64,000 nt of DNA from Pseudomonadota bacterium (lineage in GTDB: Bacteria; Pseudomonadota; Gammaproteobacteria; Burkholderiales; Burkholderiaceae_E), in contig JAEWGX010000049.1 of assembly GCA_023388075.1 (NCBI GenBank), positions 1 to 64,000 on the forward strand, given 5' to 3'. Shown piece by piece: positions 34,243 to 41,839 of the stretch; the stretch's first letter is position 1, and the number at the start of each line of letters is the position of its first letter. The notes beneath the pieces are model-generated. The model saw only the letters and a list, made by a program, of their open reading frames with translations. It did not search any database and was not told the origin of the DNA. Position numbers and translations under genes: made by a program.

Positions 34243-34944
34243 CTACGTCACCGGATTGCTGAACTTCACCGAATCCGGCGAGCTGGTCCCGCCCGTCATG
34301 ACGAAGGTCATCGCTTCCTCCACCGTCCAGTCGGTGGGCACCAGGTCGGCTATCGGCACGATCTCGATGTAGCCCGACGTCGGGTTCGGCGCCGTCGGCA
34401 CGTAGACGACGGCGAGGTCGCCGCCGCCGCCGGCATCCTTGAGGACCTTGGTGACGAAGCCGATGGTCTTCATGTCGCGCGATGGAAAGCTGATCAGCAC
34501 CACGCGCTGCCCGGTGGTCGGCGGCTTCTGCAACGACTGCAGCAGCCGCTTGGTCGCGCCGTAGATCGTCGTCACCAGCGGGAGCCGGCTGACCAGCCGC
34601 TCCATGAACGCGATCAGGCGCCGCCCCACGACCAGCGAAGTGAGCAGGCCGATGAAGTACAGCCCGACCAGGGTCGCCAACGCGGCGAGCACGTACTGCA
34701 CGCTCGGATGGACCAGGAACTCGGCAAGCTGCGGCGAGAACGGCCGCACGCCGCGCGCCGCCCCCCACAGGAGCGGGGCGCCGGTGCGCGCCAGCAACCG
34801 GAAGAGGAAATCCAGGACGAGCCAGGTGACCCAGAGCGGGGCGACCGTGAAGAAGCCGATCAGCACATAGCGCCAGGCGGACGCCCCGCCCGAAGAGCGC
34901 CGTGCGTCGGTGTCACCTGGGGTCCGGGTCGGGGTTCTTTCCAT
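34243..34944 (-). CDS. DUF502-family membrane protein
   Basis: 233 residues from the ATG at 34944. Two strong membrane helices (about 24-48 and 75-97) are separated by a short periplasmic loop, and a soluble C-terminal domain follows. DUF502 landmarks: RYVLIGFFTVAPLWVTWLVLDF, the segment PLVTTIYGATKRLLQSL, then VVLISFPSRDMKTIGFVT and the C-terminal VPTAPNPTSGYIEIVP with DWTVEEAMTFVMTGG. The family is widespread in proteobacteria and plants, and its biochemical role is not established. A TAGAAT -10-like element lies at 34965-34970. The stop falls two bases from the upstream GntR operator, so readthrough from this gene could reach the operon. Confidence 0.88.
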   Translation of the reverse strand: MERTPTRTPGDTDARRSSGGASAWRYVLIGFFTVAPLWVTWLVLDFLFRLLARTGAPLLWGAARGVRPFSPQLAEFLVHPSVQYVLAALATLVGLYFIGLLTSLVVGRRLIAFMERLVSRLPLVTTIYGATKRLLQSLQKPPTTGQRVVLISFPSRDMKTIGFVTKVLKDAGGGGDLAVVYVPTAPNPTSGYIEIVPIADLVPTDWTVEEAMTFVMTGGTSSPDSVKFSNPVT

Positions 34945-35074
34945 GCGGCGTCGGTCCGGAGCCCATTCTAATGAGCACACCGGTGGCGGGGCGACCGATA
35001 CCAGGTCTGCGCGGTGGCGAGCGCCCCGGGGTGGTCGTTGTGCTAAGTTCGATCCGCCCGCGACGAGGCCCCCC

Positions 35075-36715
35075 ATGTCCCCGACGACCACGATCTTTCG
35101 CGCCCGACGCATCCACACCATGAATCCGGCGCGACCGGTTGCCACGCACGTGGCCGTGCGCGAGGGCCGGATCCTGGGGGCGGGGACGCACGAGGAGCTG
35201 GCGGGATGGGGTCCGTACACGGTCGACGAACGCTTCGCCGGGCACGTGCTGCTTCCCGGCTTCGTGGAGGGTCACAGCCACCTGATGGAGGGTGCCCTGT
35301 GGCGCTTCGTCTACGTGGGCTTCCACGACCGGATGGATCCGGATGGCCGCCTCTGGTCCGGCGCACGCTCGGTCGACGCGGTGATCGACCGGCTGGCGCA
35401 GGCCGCCGAGTCCGATCCCGGCCCGGCGGTGGTCGGCTGGGGCTTCGACCCGATCCATCTCGGCGATCGTCGCTTCGATCGCTCCGATCTGGACCGCGTA
35501 TCCCGCGCGCGGGCGGTGGTCGTGCTGCACGCGAGCCTGCACATGCTCAACGCCAACAGCGCCGCGCTCGAGGGGGCCGGCTACCTGCGATCGGGGCTCC
35601 GCCACCCCGGGCTGCCGCCCGCGGCCGACGGCCTGCCCGGAGGCGAGGTCCGGGGACCGGACGCGATGGCGCCGATCGCCGAGCGTGTCGGCCTCGGCCG
35701 CGAGCTCCTCGCCGCGGACGCCGAGGCGGTACGCGCCTTCTCGCGCTTGTGCGTGCGCAAGGGCGTGACGACCGCCACCGACCTCGCCGCGACTTTGTCG
35801 CCGCCCTCGCTGGAGGCATTGCTCTCGGCCACCGGCGAGCCGGGCTTTCCCACCCGCATCGTCGCGCTGCTGCGGCTGCTCGGCCAGTCGCCGCGGGAGC
35901 TGATCGATCGCGCGGTCGCCCTGCGTTCGATGAGCACCGAGCGCGCGCGCCTAGGCGCGGTCAAGATGGTGGCGGACGGATCCATCCAGGGCTTCACCGC
36001 GCGCATGCGCTGGCCCGGCTACTACAACGGCGCGTCCAACGGCCTCTGGTACACCGCGCCCGAGACGGCGCGGGAGCTGCTCGCGCTCGCGCTGGCCAAC
36101 GGCGTGCAGGTCCACGCGCATACCAACGGCGACGAGGCCACCGACATGGTGCTCGATGCCATGACCTCGGCGCTCGCGGCGCATCCGGCGCCGGATCACC
36201 GCTTCACCCTGCAGCATTGCCAGCTCGCCGACGCGGCGCAGTTCCGCCGCATCCGGGCGCTCGGCCTCTGCGTGAACCTCTTCGCCAACCACCTCTTCCA
36301 CTGGGGCGATGCGCACTACCGGCACACGGTCGGGCCGGAGCGCGCCGAGCGGATGAACGCCTGCGCCACCGCGCTCGCCAACGGCGTGCCGCTGGCGATC
36401 CATTCGGACGCACCGGTGACGCCACTCGGGCCACTCTTCACCGCCTGGTGCGCGGTCAACCGGCGCTCGGCAGGCGGCCGCCTGCTCGGCGCGGCCGAGC
36501 GCATCGGTGTCGCCGACGCGCTGCGCGCGATCACGCTGGGCGCCGCCTTCACACTGAAGCTGGACGGCGAGATCGGCTCGATCGAGGCCGGCAAGCGCGC
36601 GGACTTCGCGGTGCTGGATGACGATCCGTTCGAGGCGGAGCCCTCCGCGCTCGCCGATGTCGGCATCTGGGGCGTCGTCGCCGACGGCCGGCCGGTGCGG
36701 GCCGGCGAGGCCTGA
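35075..36715 (+). CDS. YtcJ-type amidohydrolase
   Basis: 546 residues. It has the amidohydrolase superfamily metal sites: GFVEGHSHLMEG (H-x-H), HAHTNGDEATDMVLD, TLQHCQLADAAQFRRI and LAIHSDAPVTP (the Asp), and ends with the beta-sandwich segment GSIEAGKRADFAVLDDDP. YtcJ/LAF3-type members hydrolyse N-formyl or related amide bonds; the substrate here is unknown. The ATG at 35075 is preceded by a weak GAGG; an open frame upstream is not family-like. A CobW-type GTPase gene follows after 22 bases, so the two may be co-transcribed, possibly for metal supply to this enzyme. A TGCTAAGTT -10-like element lies at about 35041. Confidence 0.88.
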   Translation: MSPTTTIFRARRIHTMNPARPVATHVAVREGRILGAGTHEELAGWGPYTVDERFAGHVLLPGFVEGHSHLMEGALWRFVYVGFHDRMDPDGRLWSGARSVDAVIDRLAQAAESDPGPAVVGWGFDPIHLGDRRFDRSDLDRVSRARAVVVLHASLHMLNANSAALEGAGYLRSGLRHPGLPPAADGLPGGEVRGPDAMAPIAERVGLGRELLAADAEAVRAFSRLCVRKGVTTATDLAATLSPPSLEALLSATGEPGFPTRIVALLRLLGQSPRELIDRAVALRSMSTERARLGAVKMVADGSIQGFTARMRWPGYYNGASNGLWYTAPETARELLALALANGVQVHAHTNGDEATDMVLDAMTSALAAHPAPDHRFTLQHCQLADAAQFRRIRALGLCVNLFANHLFHWGDAHYRHTVGPERAERMNACATALANGVPLAIHSDAPVTPLGPLFTAWCAVNRRSAGGRLLGAAERIGVADALRAITLGAAFTLKLDGEIGSIEAGKRADFAVLDDDPFEAEPSALADVGIWGVVADGRPVRAGEA

Positions 36716-36737
36716 CCCGCGGCGGGATTCAGACACG

Positions 36738-37706
36738 GTGCCCGGACTCTCCCCTGGCCTGCCACTGCCGGTCACGGTGCTCGGCGGCTACCTCGGTGCC
36801 GGCAAGACGACGGTGCTGAACCACCTGCTACGGCACGCCGGCGGCCAGCGCATCGCCGTGCTGGTGAACGACTTCGGCGAGATCGCGATCGACGCCGCGC
36901 TGATCGAGTCGCGCGAGGGCGACGTCCTCGCCCTGGCGGGTGGTTGCGTCTGCTGCAGCATCGGCGGCGACCTGGTCGGGGCCCTGCGCGACGTCGTCGC
37001 CCGCCGACCGGGGATCCACCATGTGGTGATCGAGACGAGCGGCGTCGCGTTGCCCGGCGCGGTCGCCGCGGCGGTCACGCTGGTGCCGGGTGCGGCGGTG
37101 GATGCCATCGTCGTGGTGGCGGACGCGACCACGGTGCGGGCGCGCGCGCAGGACCGCTACGTGGGCGACGTCGTCATGGCCCAGTTGTCCGAGGCCGACC
37201 TGCTGGTCCTTGCCCGGCGCGATCTCGTGGACGACGCGGCTGCGGCGGCGCTTGGAGGCTGGCTCGCGTCCGTCGCCCACCTGCGCGTCGGCACGCCGAT
37301 CGTGGAAGCCGTCCGCGGTGCCGTGCCGCCGGACTTGATCCTCGGCTTGGCCGGCGGCATGGAGCCGTCGGCTGGCGCGATCCGGCTCGGCGGGCGGCTG
37401 CGGCTGACGGCGACCGGTGGGCGCTTTGCCCAGGTGAGTCGCAGGCTCGAGCATCGCCACGATCCCCACCGGCTTGCCGCCGCGCTCGCCGCGCCGGCGC
37501 TCGGCGTGCTCCGCGCCAAGGCGATCGTGCGGGATGAGCGGGGCGAGGCCCATGTCGTGCAGTTGGCCGGCGCACGCTGCGAGGTGGCGCCGCTTGGCCA
37601 GGCCGTACCGGGGTCAGCGCGAACCTTCGGCCTTGCGTGCATCGGCCTGCGCGGCGGGCTGGACGAGGCCGCCATCGACACCGCCCTCGATGCATCGCGG
37701 TTGTGA
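36738..37706 (+). CDS. CobW/COG0523-family GTPase (metallochaperone-like)
   Basis: 322 residues from a GTG at 36738, the only start that leaves the usual short N-terminus before the P-loop; the open frame extends further upstream inside the preceding gene. Walker A GGYLGAGKTT (about 16-25), the metal-binding GGCVCCSIGGDL (CxCC, about 66-77) and the Walker B-like IETSGVALP are present. The C-terminal CobW domain (about 215-320) has the HRHDPHR histidine cluster. COG0523 GTPases insert or deliver metals, mostly zinc, cobalt or iron. The usual guanine-recognition NKxD is not obvious (LARRDLVDD instead). The neighbour upstream is a metal-dependent amidohydrolase. Confidence 0.87.
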   Translation: MPGLSPGLPLPVTVLGGYLGAGKTTVLNHLLRHAGGQRIAVLVNDFGEIAIDAALIESREGDVLALAGGCVCCSIGGDLVGALRDVVARRPGIHHVVIETSGVALPGAVAAAVTLVPGAAVDAIVVVADATTVRARAQDRYVGDVVMAQLSEADLLVLARRDLVDDAAAAALGGWLASVAHLRVGTPIVEAVRGAVPPDLILGLAGGMEPSAGAIRLGGRLRLTATGGRFAQVSRRLEHRHDPHRLAAALAAPALGVLRAKAIVRDERGEAHVVQLAGARCEVAPLGQAVPGSARTFGLACIGLRGGLDEAAIDTALDASRL

Positions 37707-37744
37707 TAACTTCTGCGCCGCAGCGACAACCGGAGCCTCGCGAG

Positions 37745-38128
37745 ATGAGCACCTTCGTGCAGGTCGAACTCTTCACCGCCGTCGATGGACGGGCCCGCTT
37801 TCGGGAGCTGCACATCCCGCTGAGCGAAGGCACGCCCCAGGCGATGCTTTCGCAACTCCTCCCGGCCTCGGGCGTGCAGCTGCGCAAGAGCCCGGTCGGC
37901 TTTCGCTCGCAGTTCCACTGCACCACCACGCCGCAGTGGGTGTTCATCCTGTCCGGCGCCATGGAGATCGGCCTGCAGGATGGCACCTCGCGCGTCTTTC
38001 GGCCGGGCGAGCACTTCTTCTCCGCCGACACCTTGCCCGAAGGCGCCTGCTTCGATCCCAAGGTTCACGGGCACCGCAGCGCCCAGGTGGGCGACGAGCC
38101 CCTGGTCACGCTCTTCGTGAGGCAATAG
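37745..38128 (+). CDS. Cupin-domain protein
   Basis: 127 residues. A single cupin barrel is suggested by QFHCTTTPQWVFILSGAMEIGLQDGTSRVFRPGEHFFSADTLPEG, which carries cupin motif 1 and its PGE-type turn, although the metal-binding HxH pattern is degenerate (FHCTTTPQWV). The last residues VHGHRSAQVGDEPLVTLFVRQ hold possible motif 2 histidines. No enzymatic function can be assigned. GGAG lies about ten bases upstream of the ATG. It follows the CobW gene by 38 bases and overlaps the 3' end of the convergent MFS gene by 23 bases. Confidence 0.8.
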   Translation: MSTFVQVELFTAVDGRARFRELHIPLSEGTPQAMLSQLLPASGVQLRKSPVGFRSQFHCTTTPQWVFILSGAMEIGLQDGTSRVFRPGEHFFSADTLPEGACFDPKVHGHRSAQVGDEPLVTLFVRQ

Positions 38129-39719
38129 ACCCGCGAGGGGTGGGCCCCCGGGGCCCGGCGGCGCGCCCGGACCCGAGTGGCGAGGCGGTGCGACCCATCA
38201 GCCAGGTCGGCAGCAATGCCGCGACGAAGACGAACGCGGTGACCAGGAAGCAATCCCGATAGGCGAGCGTGCTCGCCTGCAGGTAGACCGACTGCCCGAG
38301 AAACCACAGGGCGGCGGGCGCCTGCTGGAATGGCGGCAGCCCGGCATTCGCGGCCAGCTCCGACACGCCGGCGATGAAGGCCGCGGTCGTGCCGTTGTCC
38401 GGCGTCTGCGTGGCGGCGAACGCGTCGGCATGGAACATCGTGCGCCGTTCCAGCATCACGGCGAGGAGGTTGACCCCGAAGGCGCCGCCCAGTTGCCGCA
38501 TGAAGTTGATCGCGCCGGAGCCCTGGGCCATCAGCGTGCCGGGCAGCACCCGCAGCGACCCGACGCTCAGCGCCGGAAAGATGAAGCTCATGCCGATGCG
38601 GCTGATCACCGTCCACCAGGCGAGCAGCCAGAAGCCCGTGTTCACGTCCACGCCCGCCGTGAGCCAGGATGACCAGGCGAAGAGCAGCAGGCCGCCGCCG
38701 ATCAGCACGCCCGGGGCGACCCGGTCGCTCAGCCGGCCGGCCAGCGGGAACAGCAGCACCATGGCGAAGCCCGACGGCATCAGCAGCAGCCCCGACTCGG
38801 TCGGCGTCATGCCCTGGATCGTCTGCACGAACACCGGCAGCAGATAGGTGGTGCCGAAGAGTCCCGCGCCCAGCACGAAGCTCACCGCCGATGCCGCGAG
38901 GAACGGGCCGTTCGCGAAGAGGCGCAGGTCGAGCATCGGCTTGGCGGTGCGCCACTCCCACCACACGAAGGAAACGATCGCGACCGCGGCCACCGCGAAC
39001 TCGGCGAGCACCTGGTCCGATTCCCAGCCGGCGCGCTGGCCGCTCGAAAGCGCCGAGAGGATGGCGGTGAGGAAGACGCCGAGCAGCCCGCAGCCGACCC
39101 AGTCGAAGCCGGGCCGCGGCCCGGTCGCCTCGCGGGCCGGCAGGAAGAACGCGGCCAGCGCGATGCCGGCCAGCGCGAACGGGATCACCAGGTAGAAGAC
39201 GTAGCGCCAGTCGAATGCGTCCATCAGCAGGCCGCCGACCCAGGGACCGAGCGCCGGCGCGAGCACGACGCCGATGCCGAAGATGCCCATGGCGGTGCCG
39301 CGCTCGTGAGGCGGAAACACCCGGAAGATGATGACCATCGCGAGCGGCTGCACCACGCCCGCCGCCGCGCCCTGGATCACCCGCGCCAGGATCAGCACGT
39401 TCTCGTCCGGCGCGATGCCGCCGAGCACCGAGCCCGCCGTGAAGAGCGCGAGCGACAGCATGACGGTACCGCGCTGGCCGAAGGCGCGATCGGCCCAGTC
39501 CGTGAGCAGCATGGTGGCCGTCATCGCGGCCAGGAAGCCGGTGGAGAGCCACTGGGCCTTGGTCTGGTCGATGCCGAAGGCGCCCATCACCTCCGGGATC
39601 GCCACGTTGATGATCGTGGAGGAAAGGATGACGGAGATGGCCGCCACCAGCGCGGTCCCCGTCGCGATCCAGCGATAGCCGCGCCCGTAGCGGGCCAGGT
39701 ACTCGTCAATCGACGACAT
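38106..39719 (-). CDS. DHA2-family MFS multidrug efflux permease (EmrB/QacA-like)
   Basis: 537 residues with about 14 membrane helices. DHA2 landmarks: SSTIINVAIPEVMGAFGIDQTKAQWLSTGFLAA near the N-terminus, motif A (LTDWADRAFGQRGTVMLSL) and motif C (GVVLAPALGPWVGGLL). The first conserved segment retains the NVAIP pattern of EmrB. The stop of the adaptor gene lies 14 bases inside this gene, so the two products form an EmrAB-type proton-driven pump working with an outer-membrane channel encoded elsewhere. The C-terminal tail (about 515-537) is Arg/Pro-rich. Confidence 0.93.
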   Translation of the reverse strand: MSSIDEYLARYGRGYRWIATGTALVAAISVILSSTIINVAIPEVMGAFGIDQTKAQWLSTGFLAAMTATMLLTDWADRAFGQRGTVMLSLALFTAGSVLGGIAPDENVLILARVIQGAAAGVVQPLAMVIIFRVFPPHERGTAMGIFGIGVVLAPALGPWVGGLLMDAFDWRYVFYLVIPFALAGIALAAFFLPAREATGPRPGFDWVGCGLLGVFLTAILSALSSGQRAGWESDQVLAEFAVAAVAIVSFVWWEWRTAKPMLDLRLFANGPFLAASAVSFVLGAGLFGTTYLLPVFVQTIQGMTPTESGLLLMPSGFAMVLLFPLAGRLSDRVAPGVLIGGGLLLFAWSSWLTAGVDVNTGFWLLAWWTVISRIGMSFIFPALSVGSLRVLPGTLMAQGSGAINFMRQLGGAFGVNLLAVMLERRTMFHADAFAATQTPDNGTTAAFIAGVSELAANAGLPPFQQAPAALWFLGQSVYLQASTLAYRDCFLVTAFVFVAALLPTWLMGRTASPLGSGRAAGPRGPTPRGSIASRRA

Positions 39720-40953
39720 CGATCGCCACTTCCACCATCATGCCCGGCCGCAGCAAGCCTTCGTCGGACGCGGTGCCACCGCCTTGCTGCGCGATCGCGA
39801 TGCGCACCGGCAGCCGCTGGGTCACCTTGGTGAAGTTGCCGCTCGGGTTGGGGGTCGGCAGCAGGGCGAACTCGCTGGTGGCGGCGTGGCCCAGGCGTAC
39901 CACCTCGCCGCGGAACTCGCGGCCCGGATAGGCATCGACCTTGACGAGGGCCGGCGCGCCCACCTTCAGCCGGTGGAACTCGGTTTCCTTCACGTTCGCA
40001 TCGACCCACACCCGGGTGGGGTCGTGATACAGGACGAGGCGGGAGCCCGGCGCGACGTGCTCGCCCACCTCCACGAAGGTCGCGTCGATGACGCCGTCGA
40101 AGGCCGCCCGCACCTCGCGATCCTTCAGGTCCACCTGCTGCTGCGCCCGGCGTGCCTGCAAGGCCGCCTTCTCGGCGTCGAGCGCGGCGATCCTGCGGTC
40201 CAGCACCGCGATCTCGTCGGTCTGCGCCCGGATCACCACCAGCGCGGCGCGGGCCGATTCGATGCCGGCCGCGGCGCGCAGCGCCTGCTGCTGGGCCGTG
40301 AGGAATCGGGCCCGGCCCTCCTCGAGCTGCTGTACCGCCACCGCCCCGGACCTGCGAAGCGAGGCCAGGCGCTGATGGTCGCTGCGGGCGGCTTCGAGCG
40401 CCGCGATCGACGCGCGGTGCTCCGCTTCGGCGGCCTTCACCTCGGCCTCGCCGGCCGCCAACCGGCTCGCCACCTGGCGCCGCACCAGGTCCTGCTGGGC
40501 GCGCAGCTGTTCCTGGTTGGCCGCGATGCCCATGATGCCGGCATCGAGCTCCTCCAGCCGGAACCGCGCCTGGCGGCTGTCGATGGCGACGATGAGGTCG
40601 CCCTGGGACACGCGGTCCCCGGCCACCACCGGCACCGCGGTCACCCGCCCGGTCACCTCGCTGCCAAGCGTGATCACATGCGCGGCGATGCGCGAATCCT
40701 TCACGTACACGTGCGACCAGCGATCCAGCAGCCAGTAGCCCGCCGCGGCGACCACGGCCAGGATCACGAGCGCGCTCAGCACGACGCGCAGGCTGCCACG
40801 GCCCTGCCCGGCGGAAGGCCGCGAAGGCTGCGCCGCGTCGCGCTCCCCGAGCTGCGGCGCGGTACCGCGCTCGCGGACGGTATCGGATGGCCGCGGCGCC
40901 CGGACCGGCGCCTCGTCCCGGTCCACGCGCTCCTCCAGGCGCAGCCCGGTCAT
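39706..40953 (-). CDS. HlyD/EmrA-family membrane-fusion adaptor
   Basis: 415 residues. A 55-residue polar N-terminus precedes one membrane helix (about 55-75, VVLSALVILAVVAAAGYWLL), then a beta-barrel/lipoyl half (GSEVTGRVTAVPVVAGDRVSQGDLIVAIDS), a long coiled coil (about 140-260, rich in Ala/Glu/Arg/Gln) and the second lipoyl half (RAAFDGVIDATFVEVGEHVAPGSRL). It links the inner-membrane pump EmrB to an outer-membrane channel. The ATG has GAGGA upstream. It overlaps the pump gene downstream and follows the MarR gene by 79 bases, so MarR-emrA-emrB is likely one transcription unit. Confidence 0.92.
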   Translation of the reverse strand: MTGLRLEERVDRDEAPVRAPRPSDTVRERGTAPQLGERDAAQPSRPSAGQGRGSLRVVLSALVILAVVAAAGYWLLDRWSHVYVKDSRIAAHVITLGSEVTGRVTAVPVVAGDRVSQGDLIVAIDSRQARFRLEELDAGIMGIAANQEQLRAQQDLVRRQVASRLAAGEAEVKAAEAEHRASIAALEAARSDHQRLASLRRSGAVAVQQLEEGRARFLTAQQQALRAAAGIESARAALVVIRAQTDEIAVLDRRIAALDAEKAALQARRAQQQVDLKDREVRAAFDGVIDATFVEVGEHVAPGSRLVLYHDPTRVWVDANVKETEFHRLKVGAPALVKVDAYPGREFRGEVVRLGHAATSEFALLPTPNPSGNFTKVTQRLPVRIAIAQQGGGTASDEGLLRPGMMVEVAIDVVD

Positions 40954-41032
40954 CGGCGTGTCCTCCGGTCGCGGTCGCGAAGCCTTCCTCTGGAAAGTCG
41001 AGCGCCCCGCCTGGCTCGTCGCGCGATGAAGC

Positions 41033-41485
41033 TCACGGTCGCTCCAGGCGATCGCCGATGTGGCGCAGCACGCCGATGCAGGATTCGAGCGTCGCGGCGG
41101 GAACGCCCGACAGGAGCTCGTGGCGCAGCACCGCCGCGGTCCGGTCGATCTCCGCGAGCAGCGGCTGGGCGGCGGCCGTGAGATGCAGCTCGTTCGAACG
41201 TCGATCGCCCTCGGCCTGGCGGCGCTCCACCAGGCCCTGCTTCTCCAGCCCGTCGATCAGGCGGGCGATCGTCGGCCCCTCGACGCCCAGGCGGGCGGCC
41301 AGCTCGCGCTGCGACATGCCGGGCGCGGCGCGAGAGAGCTGCAGGAGCGCGTACCAGCGCGCCTGCGTGAGCCCTTGTCCTCGCAGGCGGTTGTCCAGCT
41401 CCACGCGCCAGCTCCGGCTGATCCGCGCCAGCTCCTGGCCGAAGGTCTGCTCCAGGTCCAGACCCTCGATGCGGTCACGCTTCAT
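41033..41485 (-). CDS. MarR-family transcriptional regulator
   Basis: 150 residues. The winged helix occupies about 55-115, with ARWYALLQLSRAAPGMSQRELAARLGVEGPTIARLIDGLEKQGLVERRQAEGDRRSNELHLT containing the recognition helix and the D-x-R wing. The N- and C-terminal helices make the dimer. It is probably the ligand-responsive repressor of itself and the downstream EmrAB-like pump. A TAATGG-N12-CCATTA inverted repeat overlaps its predicted -10 element. EmrR and SlyA branches cannot be separated by eye. Confidence 0.92.
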   Translation of the reverse strand: MKRDRIEGLDLEQTFGQELARISRSWRVELDNRLRGQGLTQARWYALLQLSRAAPGMSQRELAARLGVEGPTIARLIDGLEKQGLVERRQAEGDRRSNELHLTAAAQPLLAEIDRTAAVLRHELLSGVPAATLESCIGVLRHIGDRLERP

Positions 41486-41497
41486 TCGATAGCGACC

Positions 41498-41523
41498 TAA
41501 TGGATAGTAGGCTAACCATTATA
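41498..41523 (-). promoter_or_regulatory. MarR operator overlapping a perfect -10 element
   Basis: The inverted repeat TAATGG (41498-41503) N12 CCATTA (41516-41521) lies 13 bases upstream of the marR ATG. On the minus strand the -10 hexamer TATAAT (41518-41523) is embedded in it; the -35 (CCCACA at 41541-41546) is weak. Repressor binding there would block initiation. Confidence 0.55.
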
Positions 41524-41839
41524 GGATTCGCACCGGCGGATGTGGGGCCGGCCGGGTGCCTCCAATGGAGTAGGACACGCCGATCCGTCCCTTGCTAGAC
41601 TCGCGCCGACGGTCTACGCCACCGCCCCGTCGTCACACCAGGAGCTCCGATGAACGCCCTCGTCCATAGCGCGTCCCGCCACCGGACCTGACCCGCGCCG
41701 GCGGGCACGGGTTCCGCCCGTGCGCTCGCGCACGTCGCCGTGGACGCCCGCTCCCGCAGGCGTCCGGCCGGCGATCCGCTCCTGTTCCCTTTGCAACCAT
41801 TGCCCCAGCCGTGACGGCGACGCGTCGCGGCCCAATGTC
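41524..41839 (+). other. Leader region of the ABC exporter: small ORF and hairpins, no large gene
   Basis: This is the only long stretch without a full gene. It holds a -10-like TAGACT (41596-41601), a 14-codon ORF with a good Shine-Dalgarno (41650-41691), and two perfect hairpins, GCACGGG/CCCGTGC (41705-41723) and GGACGCC/GGCGTCC (41742-41765), all before the exporter ATG at 41840. Confidence 0.4.
41650..41691 (+). CDS. Possible 13-residue leader peptide
   Basis: MNALVHSASRHRT, with AGGAGC upstream of the ATG at 41650. Two GC-rich hairpins follow before the exporter gene, an arrangement seen in attenuators. The peptide has two His and two Arg residues but no run of one amino acid. Chance occurrence is quite possible. 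Confidence 0.25.
   Translation: MNALVHSASRHRT

Noticed and set aside
41720..41839. N-terminal extension of the ABC exporter from an ATG at 41720
   Set aside because: The added 40 residues are Arg/Pro/Ser-rich and overlap the hairpins; homologous exporters begin near 41840.
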